64,000 nt of DNA from Ravibacter sp964559125 (GTDB taxonomy: Bacteria; Bacteroidota; Bacteroidia; Cytophagales; Spirosomataceae): positions 138,272-202,271 of the forward strand of contig CAZLGW010000007.1 of the NCBI GenBank assembly GCA_964559125.1, written 5' to 3'. The position numbers and the translations under genes are program-made. Position 1 is the stretch's first letter. Each line of letters begins with the position of its first letter. The notes below the pieces were generated by a model. It ran no database searches. It saw nothing but the letters and a program-made list of their open reading frames with translations, and was not told the DNA's origin. This document shows positions 25,558-34,002 of the stretch, one piece after another.

Positions 25558-26670
25558 ATGAAAAAGAATTTGATTTGGGTTATCCTAGCTCTTGTAGTTG
25601 TAATAGGTGGGATATATTGGTATAAGTCGAAAGAAAACAGTACTGATAACAAAATAAAAGTTGGTGTTATCCTACCATTCTCAGGAGAATTATCTAGCTA
25701 TGGAGACCCTATGAAAGAAGGAATACTTCTATTCATAGAAGAAAACAAAGATTCCGTAAATGTAATTTTTGAAGACTCAAAGGGGAATCCAAAAGACGGA
25801 ATTTCTTCATTAAATAAACTATTAAATATAGACAAAACTAAATATATAATTGGAGATGTGGTTAGCCAAGTTACGCTTTCCCTAATTCCAATTATAGAAA
25901 AAAATGATGCTTTTCTATTATCTCCAGGTGCATCTTCTCCAAAGTTAAACAATATAAGCAAAAATTTTGCTCGAAATTATCCATCGAGTGTAGACGAATC
26001 ATTAGTATCAGCAAGGTATGCAAATGAAATAGGGAAATCAAAGGCTTTCGTATTGTATGTAAATTCAGAATTTGGTGAAGGACTATATGATTTATTCTCC
26101 AAAGAGTTTGAACGCTTAGGAGGAAAAGTTAGCTCTATGAAATATGAAGAAGGCATAAAAGACTTTAAAAATATAATATCCAAGTTAAATTCTTTAGACT
26201 TTGATATATTATACTTAGCGGGAAATCAAATTGAAATGGGAAGCTATATAAAACAGTTCAAACAACTTAACAACAAAAAAAATACACTAATAATTTCAAA
26301 TATCAGCTTTTTAGAAAAAAGTTGCTTAGAAGTGGCGGGAGAAGCGGCGGAAGGCGTATTAGTTCCCACAGTCAATTATGACCCAAATGACCCTAAAGTT
26401 TCAACTTTAGTAAGTTTCACAAAAAAATTCAAAGAAAAGTACAAAAAAGAACCTACGATTGTAAATGCTGTCGGTTATGATGCAAGTAAACTAATTTTTA
26501 ACGCTATCAATAATGTCGGAAATGACCCTATAAAAGTATCAGAATATATAAGAAATCTAAAAAATTATGAAGGCGCTCTGGGAATTTTAAATTTTACGGA
26601 CGGGGATGTTACATTCCCCATGCACTTTCATCAAATAAAAGCGAATGGAGAAACAGAAATAATAAAATAA
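25558..26670 (+). CDS. Membrane-tethered periplasmic binding protein (LivK-like, Peripla_BP_6)
   Basis: A 370-aa protein with a hydrophobic N-terminal helix (residues 5-23) that lacks both a lipobox Cys and an obvious signal-peptidase site, so it is probably a permanent inner-membrane anchor. Residues 32-368 follow the type I periplasmic-binding fold of LivK: KVGVILPFSGELSSYGDPMKEGILL, YIIGDVVSQVTLSLIPI, AFLLSPGASSPKL, FVLYVNSEFGEGL and VNAVGYDASKLIF. LivK-type proteins bind branched-chain amino acids, amides or aromatic acids. It could feed the importer, act as a sensor, or both. The gene is AT-rich (33% GC in one sampled line). Confidence 0.85.
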   Translation: MKKNLIWVILALVVVIGGIYWYKSKENSTDNKIKVGVILPFSGELSSYGDPMKEGILLFIEENKDSVNVIFEDSKGNPKDGISSLNKLLNIDKTKYIIGDVVSQVTLSLIPIIEKNDAFLLSPGASSPKLNNISKNFARNYPSSVDESLVSARYANEIGKSKAFVLYVNSEFGEGLYDLFSKEFERLGGKVSSMKYEEGIKDFKNIISKLNSLDFDILYLAGNQIEMGSYIKQFKQLNNKKNTLIISNISFLEKSCLEVAGEAAEGVLVPTVNYDPNDPKVSTLVSFTKKFKEKYKKEPTIVNAVGYDASKLIFNAINNVGNDPIKVSEYIRNLKNYEGALGILNFTDGDVTFPMHFHQIKANGETEIIK

Positions 26671-27438
26671 ATGAACATAAATTTTAAAGGAAAGACTGTT
26701 TTTATTACAGGATGCACAGAAGGAATTGGCAAAGAAATATTAGATAATTTTTGTAACCTTGGCGCTAATTGCATCGGTTTAGGAAGGAATGAAAAAAAAT
26801 TAAAAAAACTAGAGGATCAATATAAAGATAAAGTAAAAACTATTTGCTTTGACTTATCTAATTCCTTAAATCTATTAAATGAATTAAAGAAATTTGAAAT
26901 TCCATCAAACTGGGCCTATCCCTCAATAATAATTAATAATGTTGGTGGAGGACAGGTATTCCATGAACTAAAATTAATACCTGAAACCGCTATATCAGAA
27001 TTCAACAAGCAGGTTTTATCATTCAATCAGATACTAAACTTTTTTTTAGATGATATGATAAAAAACAGATATGGAAAAATCGTAAATATTATTGGCACTT
27101 CAATATATTTCCCATTTGAATACCTCCCGTACAATTCTATAAAATCGACAAACTGGAATTTAACAAAAATAATAGCAAAAAAACTTGGCCGATACAACAT
27201 CAATGTCAACAATGTACTGCCAGGCCCAACAGACACAAAAGAACTAGAAAATATTTTTAAAAAAATGGAGGATATAGATGAATATAAAAAAATAAGAAAA
27301 TTAACGAAAGACAAACTACTTTCAAATGAGCTAATCAACACAAGAGATATTTCAAATGGAGTAATATTTCTCTGTTCTGAGTATGCAAATCGTATAAACG
27401 GTATTGATTTAACTATTGATAACGGATTTACTTTATGA
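26671..27438 (+). CDS. Short-chain dehydrogenase/reductase
   Basis: A 255-aa SDR starting at the base after the previous stop. The cofactor motif TGCTEGIG (residues 13-20) is a good TGxxxGxG. INNVGGG replaces the NNAG motif, and the catalytic set is intact: Ser/Thr in NIIGTSIYF, then YNSIK as Y-x-x-x-K. PGPTDT and a C-terminal DLTIDNGFTL follow the family pattern. It should oxidise or reduce a small molecule using NAD(P). It overlaps the next gene by 4 bp (ATGA), suggesting coupled translation. Substrate unknown; a joint pathway with the PLP-fold protein is an inference. Confidence 0.88.
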   Translation: MNINFKGKTVFITGCTEGIGKEILDNFCNLGANCIGLGRNEKKLKKLEDQYKDKVKTICFDLSNSLNLLNELKKFEIPSNWAYPSIIINNVGGGQVFHELKLIPETAISEFNKQVLSFNQILNFFLDDMIKNRYGKIVNIIGTSIYFPFEYLPYNSIKSTNWNLTKIIAKKLGRYNINVNNVLPGPTDTKELENIFKKMEDIDEYKKIRKLTKDKLLSNELINTRDISNGVIFLCSEYANRINGIDLTIDNGFTL

Positions 27439-28406
27439 CACCAGAGATTAGATTAAGAAAAGAACAATTAGAAATTCTAAATAATTCCGAAATTGCTCTA
27501 CCCGAAATTTTCCAACTTGCAAAAAATATTTCAAAAGAGCGAGTTGATATTTACAAAGAACTCTATTTCGGGGTTGGAAATACGCCGATTTACTGTGTTA
27601 ATTTAAGAAATAAAAATAGATTATTTATAAAAAAAGAAACAGAAAATAGCTTTGGAAATAACCACTACAGTAGATACTGGCTAATCTATCTCTTCCTTAT
27701 GGAAGATCTGGAAATCATAAACCCACAATCTTCAAAACTGATTGAGATATCTTCTGGAAGTTCTGGTATTTCCATGTCATTAGTCTGTAAAGCTCTAGGC
27801 TACGATCTCACATTAATCATACCCGAAATATTACCTACTGCAAGAACTAAAACTATTGTAGAAAATGATACAACCATAATATTCTCAAAAGGGTATATTG
27901 GTCACTGTGTAAAAATAATAAAAGAAAAATTAATTGAAAGAACATATTTCCATCCAAATCACAGCGAAGAACCTAATGAAATAATTATAAATGTTTTCAA
28001 AAGAATTTCGTCTGAAATAAACAATCAAATTAATATTGACTATCTAATATCAGGTATAGGAAATGGCACTTCATCTATTGCCCTATTTGACTATCCATAT
28101 AAGAATGGTATACAAAAAGTGGGTTATTACCCATTCTTTGAGTCCCAAAAGATAATCTATGGCTTATATGGCCCCAACGTTAAGTTAAGACACATTGAAA
28201 AAGCAATAAGTCTCTGCGACAAACTTATCGACGCGTCGTCAATAGATATAAATTGGGTTAGAGAACAATTTCCTTATGATACAGAGATATTAAGCTTGGG
28301 AGAAAGCTCCTTGATCGGTATTGGAATAGCTAAATTAATTTCTGAAAAAGAAGCACAAAATAAAAACTTCGTTACAATAGCTTATGATTCAATTTTAAGA
28401 TATTAA
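27435..28406 (+). CDS. Cysteine-synthase-fold (PLP fold type II) protein lacking the catalytic lysine
   Basis: A 323-aa protein whose motif order follows cysteine synthase and related enzymes: VGNTPIY (47-53), ETENSFGNNHYSR (68-80) at the place of the E-x2-N-x2-G-x2-K-x-R PLP-lysine motif, SSGSSGISMSLVCKALGYDLTLIIPE (107-131) as the substrate loop, SGIGNGTSS (206-214) as the phosphate loop, and LGESSLIGIG (288-297) near the end. The residue at the Schiff-base Lys position is His77, and no Lys lies within the motif. It may be a non-catalytic PLP-fold protein, a ligand binder, or may use a displaced lysine. Very AT-rich gene. Confidence 0.78.
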   Translation: MTPEIRLRKEQLEILNNSEIALPEIFQLAKNISKERVDIYKELYFGVGNTPIYCVNLRNKNRLFIKKETENSFGNNHYSRYWLIYLFLMEDLEIINPQSSKLIEISSGSSGISMSLVCKALGYDLTLIIPEILPTARTKTIVENDTTIIFSKGYIGHCVKIIKEKLIERTYFHPNHSEEPNEIIINVFKRISSEINNQINIDYLISGIGNGTSSIALFDYPYKNGIQKVGYYPFFESQKIIYGLYGPNVKLRHIEKAISLCDKLIDASSIDINWVREQFPYDTEILSLGESSLIGIGIAKLISEKEAQNKNFVTIAYDSILRY

Positions 28407-28424
28407 CAGATATAGGATTAAAAA

Positions 28425-31400
28425 ATGGAAGAATCTATTTTAAAAAATATTTGGCTAATAACTAAAGATACACCCGAAAGCATTTTGGCAGACTTTTTTG
28501 AAGAAATCAAGAATTCTGAATTTTTCAAAAAAAAACTAATAGCCATGATTCCTTCCTTATCAAAGGTAGTATCTGTAACAGATTGGAAGATTGAAAAAAT
28601 CAAAGATTACGAAGGATTGATTATAAATGATAGTAATTTCAAGTCAATATTTGAAATAAAGTGGAAACAACAAGTTAATGAAACAGAAGAGAATGATTCA
28701 TTGTCGGGACTCCTCTCTGAAACCAAAAATGGAATAAGTCACCCTATCGTTTTAAAATTAAATTACTCTTCCGAGTATCCATATGATATTAATTTATCAG
28801 AAATAACTTCAGAAACATTTGAAAAAATTGAAAAATCTAAGAATTTGGAAGAATCTGATGTGTTTTCTCAAATACCCGATAACAATGGAAAGGAAGACAA
28901 CCTAGTAATAAAATTTGAAAAAAATGAACCAATTAGATGGAAATCAAATGAACGTATAAAAAAAAATGTAAATGCACACCGCTACTATGCCCAAATGGGC
29001 GGATATCTATACTATATAACAAGCTATTCCGTATTTTTACACGAAAGAGATGAAAGCAATAAAGAAGAAAGAACTTTAGGGGGAATTTACTTCATATTTA
29101 GAGAAGAACTAGAAGAAGAAGAAATCCAATCTATTATACTTATTAATACTATATTAGCACAAAAAGTATTAAATGCCTATTATTTAGAACAACTCCGTTA
29201 CACTCAAACCGTATCTGCTATCAACTCTATCCTTATAGATTCCTATGCTCACAATATATCCGCACATAGTTTAAACTTTCTACAGTCGCTATTCAATTAC
29301 CGTAACGAGCAGTATCTAAAACAACATTACTATATTCCACAATTCGGAAGGCTGGAAAACTTACCTCTCAATACTATTTCCTATTCTAATTTATTTTCCG
29401 CAAATAACAAGAATAAAGATGAGCATAATGATACCCTGATACATTATAAGGCACGCGGTATCTCCGACAGTAGCAGTACTATATTTGACACAACTTTACT
29501 GGATTATATCCTGTACAGCAATAACTTTACAAACAAAAAAGGCAAAGCTATCCCCGCGAGCAATTTATTGCAGTACGAAGACAAAAATGGCAAGTTACCA
29601 ATGCCCCTGGACTATGCCATAGCCCCTTTACTTACCTACTTGAGAGATAAGGGAGCATTCTGGAGCGGTGTGATACGTGACAACCAGGCGACACCATCCC
29701 GTATCGTTTCTATGTACGACCTACTGATGGAAATGTTTAACAATCCACTGTTTATCGGTAGTATCATGGCTGCGGAAGAGTTTTTCGTAGTTCATGTATT
29801 TGTTGATACTGAGGGCGGGCCCAAAACAGAGGGACAAGAGACTGTTGAAGAAACTGCCGATAAACGCCATTTCTTAACCATTAATATAAAAGAGTTTGTT
29901 GAAGGAGAAATGAACCTCACAAGGCACTATAATGGCTACGAAAAATACAAAACCTATTTAAATAAATACAGCAGCGATTTACATTTTGTACGACTTACAG
30001 AAAGTCACGAAAACTTAAGAAAAATACTGCAAAATCAAACAATCTTGCTCCCGGGAGGTGATGTAGGAAAACATGCATTCTTTACTATCATAGAAAACAC
30101 TCTCCGGAATGCGAAACATATTACAAAGGAGCATAGAGATTCAATAAAACAAAATGGGTTAGAACTTCATTTCCAGATAAGAGAATATAATTTTATGCTA
30201 CGAAAAAAAATATTAAATTTTATAAGTGAAGATAAATTAAAAAATGACGTAAGAAAAAAATTAGATGATGAAGAAAAAGATAAAAATAACAAAACCAGAG
30301 AAGATAAACTAAAAGAAATAATATCCAAAGGCGAGATAGAGAATCTGGCAAATTTCTTAAAGAGCGAATTTAAAATTAACGACTCAAACCAAAAAATAAG
30401 TAAAGCGCTAATCGAAAATAAGGAACTATATCTAATCGGTGTCAATATCAATTATAGAGGAGGCAAGGAAAGTCCAATTTATAATTTCAATAAACCAAAA
30501 GATAATTCGGAGGATTTAAGGGATCAGCAATTCAAGATGATAAAATCTGTTATTAGAAATAGCTATCAGTCTATTCTGACTGATAATGGACATCCAAGAA
30601 TGGGTGGAAGTAATCAAGACAAAGTATGCGCTGCAGCTTTGTTTAATAAATCCTTCACCTCTGCAGAATACCCTCACAAAGAAGTCGAAAGCTATTACCC
30701 TTGGATAGCCTACAATCTCTACCCGGACACTCCCAACCTCATTAAAAAGAACTGGCTATATAACAAAGAACTTAGAAAAAAAACAAGTAAGGAAGAAAGA
30801 AAAAGGCATCTTGATAATTTAATAAAAGATGAAAACTATGAACTCGATGCAAATTTGAGTACGTTATTAGGCGTAAATACGAATTTTAATAAAAAACTCT
30901 ATATCAAATTCTTTCATATATGGAAAGCGAAAGACGTACAGATTTTCGAAGAACCGATAAGAGATGACACAAGTGCTGGAAAATTCATTGACACTATACC
31001 CAGATATAAAATCGCTGTAGTTAATGAAGATAGCGACAGTAAAAGCTCCTTAAAAAAAAGAGCTGTAATAAGAAGTATAGAAAAAAACAATATTATAGAA
31101 GAAGTTTTAAGAGGAGAAGAACGTGAAATTTTTGAAAAACTATACGAAGAATGGAACAAAAAGTGGAAAACAAATGAAACAATATATTTTGAAAAAAATG
31201 GCACCATTTATGAGCTTTCAAACGACATGTCATTTAAAGCTGTGAAAGGTATACACACTCCAATAAAAATAGACCATGATACAGGTTCAGAAAAAGCAGA
31301 TGTTTGTAAACTAAGAACACATGGATATATGTTAAAATACTTTTTTAATTGCTCGTTCGAAAAGCTATTTACTCCAAATAATGAAATAACAAATATCCAG

Positions 31401-31922
31401 TACCACGAACTGCTTGAAACAATAAATACAAAAATATTTATCGCTGACAATAGGCTATTTTCCCTGGTAGACAATTATACTTTAGACGAAAACAAAAAAG
31501 AGAAGAAAAAAGATAAAATATTAAAAACCGGCCTTAATCTAAATATCATTAGCGAAAATAAAAACAAAAAAGAAATAACAGAAGAAATAAAAAATTGGAG
31601 TGAAAATCGGGTGCATTTCTTTATCCTTCATCTGTCTTATGCAGAATATCTATCAAAAGACAAAAAAGAAGGCAATCGATATGAAAATCTCATAGATCAG
31701 ATTTTCGGTCTTCAAGAAGGTGAAGACCTTTCAGATAATACTATTATTGCAATGACTACAGGACGAGGTCGGGCAGATTGGCTAGATCAAACCGGACGAC
31801 ATCGCACTCATTGTATTCATATACCCATAGAAAGTCTCCAAACCGCAATACAACAAGGTGTACTTTTCAAAGATGATTTCGATATAAAATACAATTTATG
31901 TAAAGTACTATTTGGATCATGA
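28425..31922 (+). CDS. Large atypical histidine-kinase-like protein, 1165 aa
   Basis: No transmembrane helix is evident, so it is probably cytosolic. A helical stretch at residues 262-292 contains YAHNISAHSL (274-283), which resembles a histidine-kinase H box with His276 as candidate phosphoacceptor. Residues 545-566 (GDVGKHAFFTIIENTLRNAKH) look like a GHKL N box (Glu557, Asn558, Asn562). DNGHPRMGGSNQDKVCAAALF (720-740) could be the D/G box; a charged insertion (about 590-655) separates the boxes. The C-terminal third is uncharacterised and includes IIAMTTGRGRADWLDQ near the end. The receiver-like protein follows with a 4-bp overlap. The kinase call rests on motifs only. Confidence 0.6.
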   Translation: MEESILKNIWLITKDTPESILADFFEEIKNSEFFKKKLIAMIPSLSKVVSVTDWKIEKIKDYEGLIINDSNFKSIFEIKWKQQVNETEENDSLSGLLSETKNGISHPIVLKLNYSSEYPYDINLSEITSETFEKIEKSKNLEESDVFSQIPDNNGKEDNLVIKFEKNEPIRWKSNERIKKNVNAHRYYAQMGGYLYYITSYSVFLHERDESNKEERTLGGIYFIFREELEEEEIQSIILINTILAQKVLNAYYLEQLRYTQTVSAINSILIDSYAHNISAHSLNFLQSLFNYRNEQYLKQHYYIPQFGRLENLPLNTISYSNLFSANNKNKDEHNDTLIHYKARGISDSSSTIFDTTLLDYILYSNNFTNKKGKAIPASNLLQYEDKNGKLPMPLDYAIAPLLTYLRDKGAFWSGVIRDNQATPSRIVSMYDLLMEMFNNPLFIGSIMAAEEFFVVHVFVDTEGGPKTEGQETVEETADKRHFLTINIKEFVEGEMNLTRHYNGYEKYKTYLNKYSSDLHFVRLTESHENLRKILQNQTILLPGGDVGKHAFFTIIENTLRNAKHITKEHRDSIKQNGLELHFQIREYNFMLRKKILNFISEDKLKNDVRKKLDDEEKDKNNKTREDKLKEIISKGEIENLANFLKSEFKINDSNQKISKALIENKELYLIGVNINYRGGKESPIYNFNKPKDNSEDLRDQQFKMIKSVIRNSYQSILTDNGHPRMGGSNQDKVCAAALFNKSFTSAEYPHKEVESYYPWIAYNLYPDTPNLIKKNWLYNKELRKKTSKEERKRHLDNLIKDENYELDANLSTLLGVNTNFNKKLYIKFFHIWKAKDVQIFEEPIRDDTSAGKFIDTIPRYKIAVVNEDSDSKSSLKKRAVIRSIEKNNIIEEVLRGEEREIFEKLYEEWNKKWKTNETIYFEKNGTIYELSNDMSFKAVKGIHTPIKIDHDTGSEKADVCKLRTHGYMLKYFFNCSFEKLFTPNNEITNIQYHELLETINTKIFIADNRLFSLVDNYTLDENKKEKKKDKILKTGLNLNIISENKNKKEITEEIKNWSENRVHFFILHLSYAEYLSKDKKEGNRYENLIDQIFGLQEGEDLSDNTIIAMTTGRGRADWLDQTGRHRTHCIHIPIESLQTAIQQGVLFKDDFDIKYNLCKVLFGS

Positions 31923-34000
31923 ATAATCCCATAGCAAATGAGTATACTTTAAGAATATGGATCTATCCTTTTTCGGATGAGGGAAAAGGTTTCTATATTA
32001 AAGATTTTAACAATGATACAAATCCTCTCTTACTATTGTCAAAAGATCATATTGACGTTTTCATAAATGATAAGAATACTAATGATCTATTTAAAAGTAA
32101 AGACCCAGAATCATATATCAAAAATTTAAACATAGCTGATAAAAAAGTAAGCTATAGTCAATTATATATCTTTTTACATCATCCTGAAAAAGAAAAAATC
32201 AAAGAAAAATTCGATAAATTATATCGAAATCTTGAAATAGAACAAAAAAAATACGCTCTGATAGAAATTGCAAATGGGAACAAAAGCACAAGCATTAACT
32301 ACGGAGCTATGAATGAAGCTATAGAACTCTATAATAATTGCGAAAAAGATGAAAGTAAGCTATTTAAAAAAGGAATAAAACTACCTGGAAAAGAAAAACT
32401 ACAACAAGGTTTTAGCTTAGAGTCACTATCTAAAACAGAGCCGGAAGTCAGAACTAATTGGAAAGAGTTCTTTGAAAAAACTGGAAGAATTACATATTGC
32501 AAAAACCACAACTACTACGCATTTGTAAAAGGTATAATTAATTATCAATTAATCAATTTAAATAGCAGTTTCAATCTATTTAAGAAGCATATTTCAAGTG
32601 AAGATATACTTCAAGAACTTGAATACAATTTTATCAACGAGTCGAAAGAAGAAGACAAATCAAAAATAAAAAAAAAATTAAATATAATATTTGCGCCCTT
32701 CGACCTAACTAAAAATGAGTTTTCTGAAAATCTATTTAAAGAAATAATACAGGAAGGAATTATTAATATAGACGATTCAGATTCAATATTAAAAAGTAAC
32801 TCAAAAGAAAACAAACCACTTTTACTTATTTGTGACAACGCTGGAAAGGAGCAAAACTTTTATAATGCTTCTATATGGTCAAGAATGATAAATTTGAACA
32901 GAAGCAAGTATGATGAAATTAAATTGGCAGTAGAATACTTAACCGATATCAATAACCAAAAACTCTATCAATTAGAAGTAACTCGTGAGTACATTGAATT
33001 TCAAACCCGTCTATACAAAAACTCTTATCTCACTGGAAGCCACAACAATATTCTTCCCATCACCTTTCATGACGAAGAGAACTTTGAAAATCTCTATAAC
33101 AAAACAAAGGATGAGATTTTAGAATTAATAAAAGAAGAAAATAATATAGAAATTAATGTTCTTTTAATTGACGATTTTGCACAAAAAAATCTATTTGTTA
33201 GTAAAGAGGGCAGTAAAGAAAAAATAGAAGGGAGGTATTCAAAAAAATATTTACTGGAAGTATTTAAAAAAAAATCAGGATTGACAGGTCTTGATATAAA
33301 CATATTCCCCAATGAAACCCACCCTTTCAACAACAGTTTTAAAATTGATAATATTGTCGAATTTATCAAAGAGACGAAGCCAGATATAATTTTAATGGAC
33401 TATAATTTAGGAAATAACATAAAAGGATCTCAGATATTTAAGGAATTAATAGAAGAAAATAATTACGGTAATTTAAAGGAGTTTACTCCCTTTGAAAAAC
33501 TATGGATATTCCCTATTACTACCTTTTCTAATGCTTTCATAGACGAAATAAGAGCAGATGGGCTGGGTTTTATTGACGACAAATATAGATTAACCCGTGG
33601 AGCTGACTTTATATGTACACCCAACCTCTTCAAATATTATTTCTCAAAAATAATATTTGAAATCATAAAGAAGAGTATAAATACTAGAAAAAGTCTTGAA
33701 GGACTGGAGGAAGTATTAAAAAAAATAGATGGTAATAACTGGAGTGCTATTACTACATCTCAAAAAGATTATTTAGAAAAATTTACAGATCATCTTAAAA
33801 ATAAAAAAGACTACTCTTCATTTATCAATATTAAAAGTGGAATAATTGGTAGCTTAAAGAAGAACAAGAAGTTGGACGAATTAAATGATCAACATCTTAA
33901 CTTCTACGAGCAATTACTTTACAACCTTGCCTACCGAAATTTCGAAGGAAATGAGGAAATCATCATTTTTTACGATCTTCTCAAAAAAACTCTTCCCTGA
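31919..34000 (+). CDS. Receiver-domain-like protein with large N-terminal extension, 693 aa
   Basis: Residues 412-585 follow the receiver fold: NVLLIDDF with the acidic pair Asp418/Asp419, DIILMDYNL with candidate phosphoacceptor Asp494, and WIFPITTFSNAF with Thr534/Thr535 at the switch Ser/Thr. At the conserved-Lys position the sequence reads GADFICTPN, so the lysine appears to be missing. An insertion of about 60 residues separates the first two motifs. Residues 1-400 are unrecognised, with an alpha/beta-looking LLLICDNAGKEQN at 301-313. Residues 586-693 are helical. The gene overlaps the upstream kinase-like gene by ATGA, which fits a kinase/receiver pair. It has no DNA-binding domain that I can see. 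Confidence 0.6.
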   Translation: MNNPIANEYTLRIWIYPFSDEGKGFYIKDFNNDTNPLLLLSKDHIDVFINDKNTNDLFKSKDPESYIKNLNIADKKVSYSQLYIFLHHPEKEKIKEKFDKLYRNLEIEQKKYALIEIANGNKSTSINYGAMNEAIELYNNCEKDESKLFKKGIKLPGKEKLQQGFSLESLSKTEPEVRTNWKEFFEKTGRITYCKNHNYYAFVKGIINYQLINLNSSFNLFKKHISSEDILQELEYNFINESKEEDKSKIKKKLNIIFAPFDLTKNEFSENLFKEIIQEGIINIDDSDSILKSNSKENKPLLLICDNAGKEQNFYNASIWSRMINLNRSKYDEIKLAVEYLTDINNQKLYQLEVTREYIEFQTRLYKNSYLTGSHNNILPITFHDEENFENLYNKTKDEILELIKEENNIEINVLLIDDFAQKNLFVSKEGSKEKIEGRYSKKYLLEVFKKKSGLTGLDINIFPNETHPFNNSFKIDNIVEFIKETKPDIILMDYNLGNNIKGSQIFKELIEENNYGNLKEFTPFEKLWIFPITTFSNAFIDEIRADGLGFIDDKYRLTRGADFICTPNLFKYYFSKIIFEIIKKSINTRKSLEGLEEVLKKIDGNNWSAITTSQKDYLEKFTDHLKNKKDYSSFINIKSGIIGSLKKNKKLDELNDQHLNFYEQLLYNLAYRNFEGNEEIIIFYDLLKKTLP

Positions 34001-34002
34001 GT

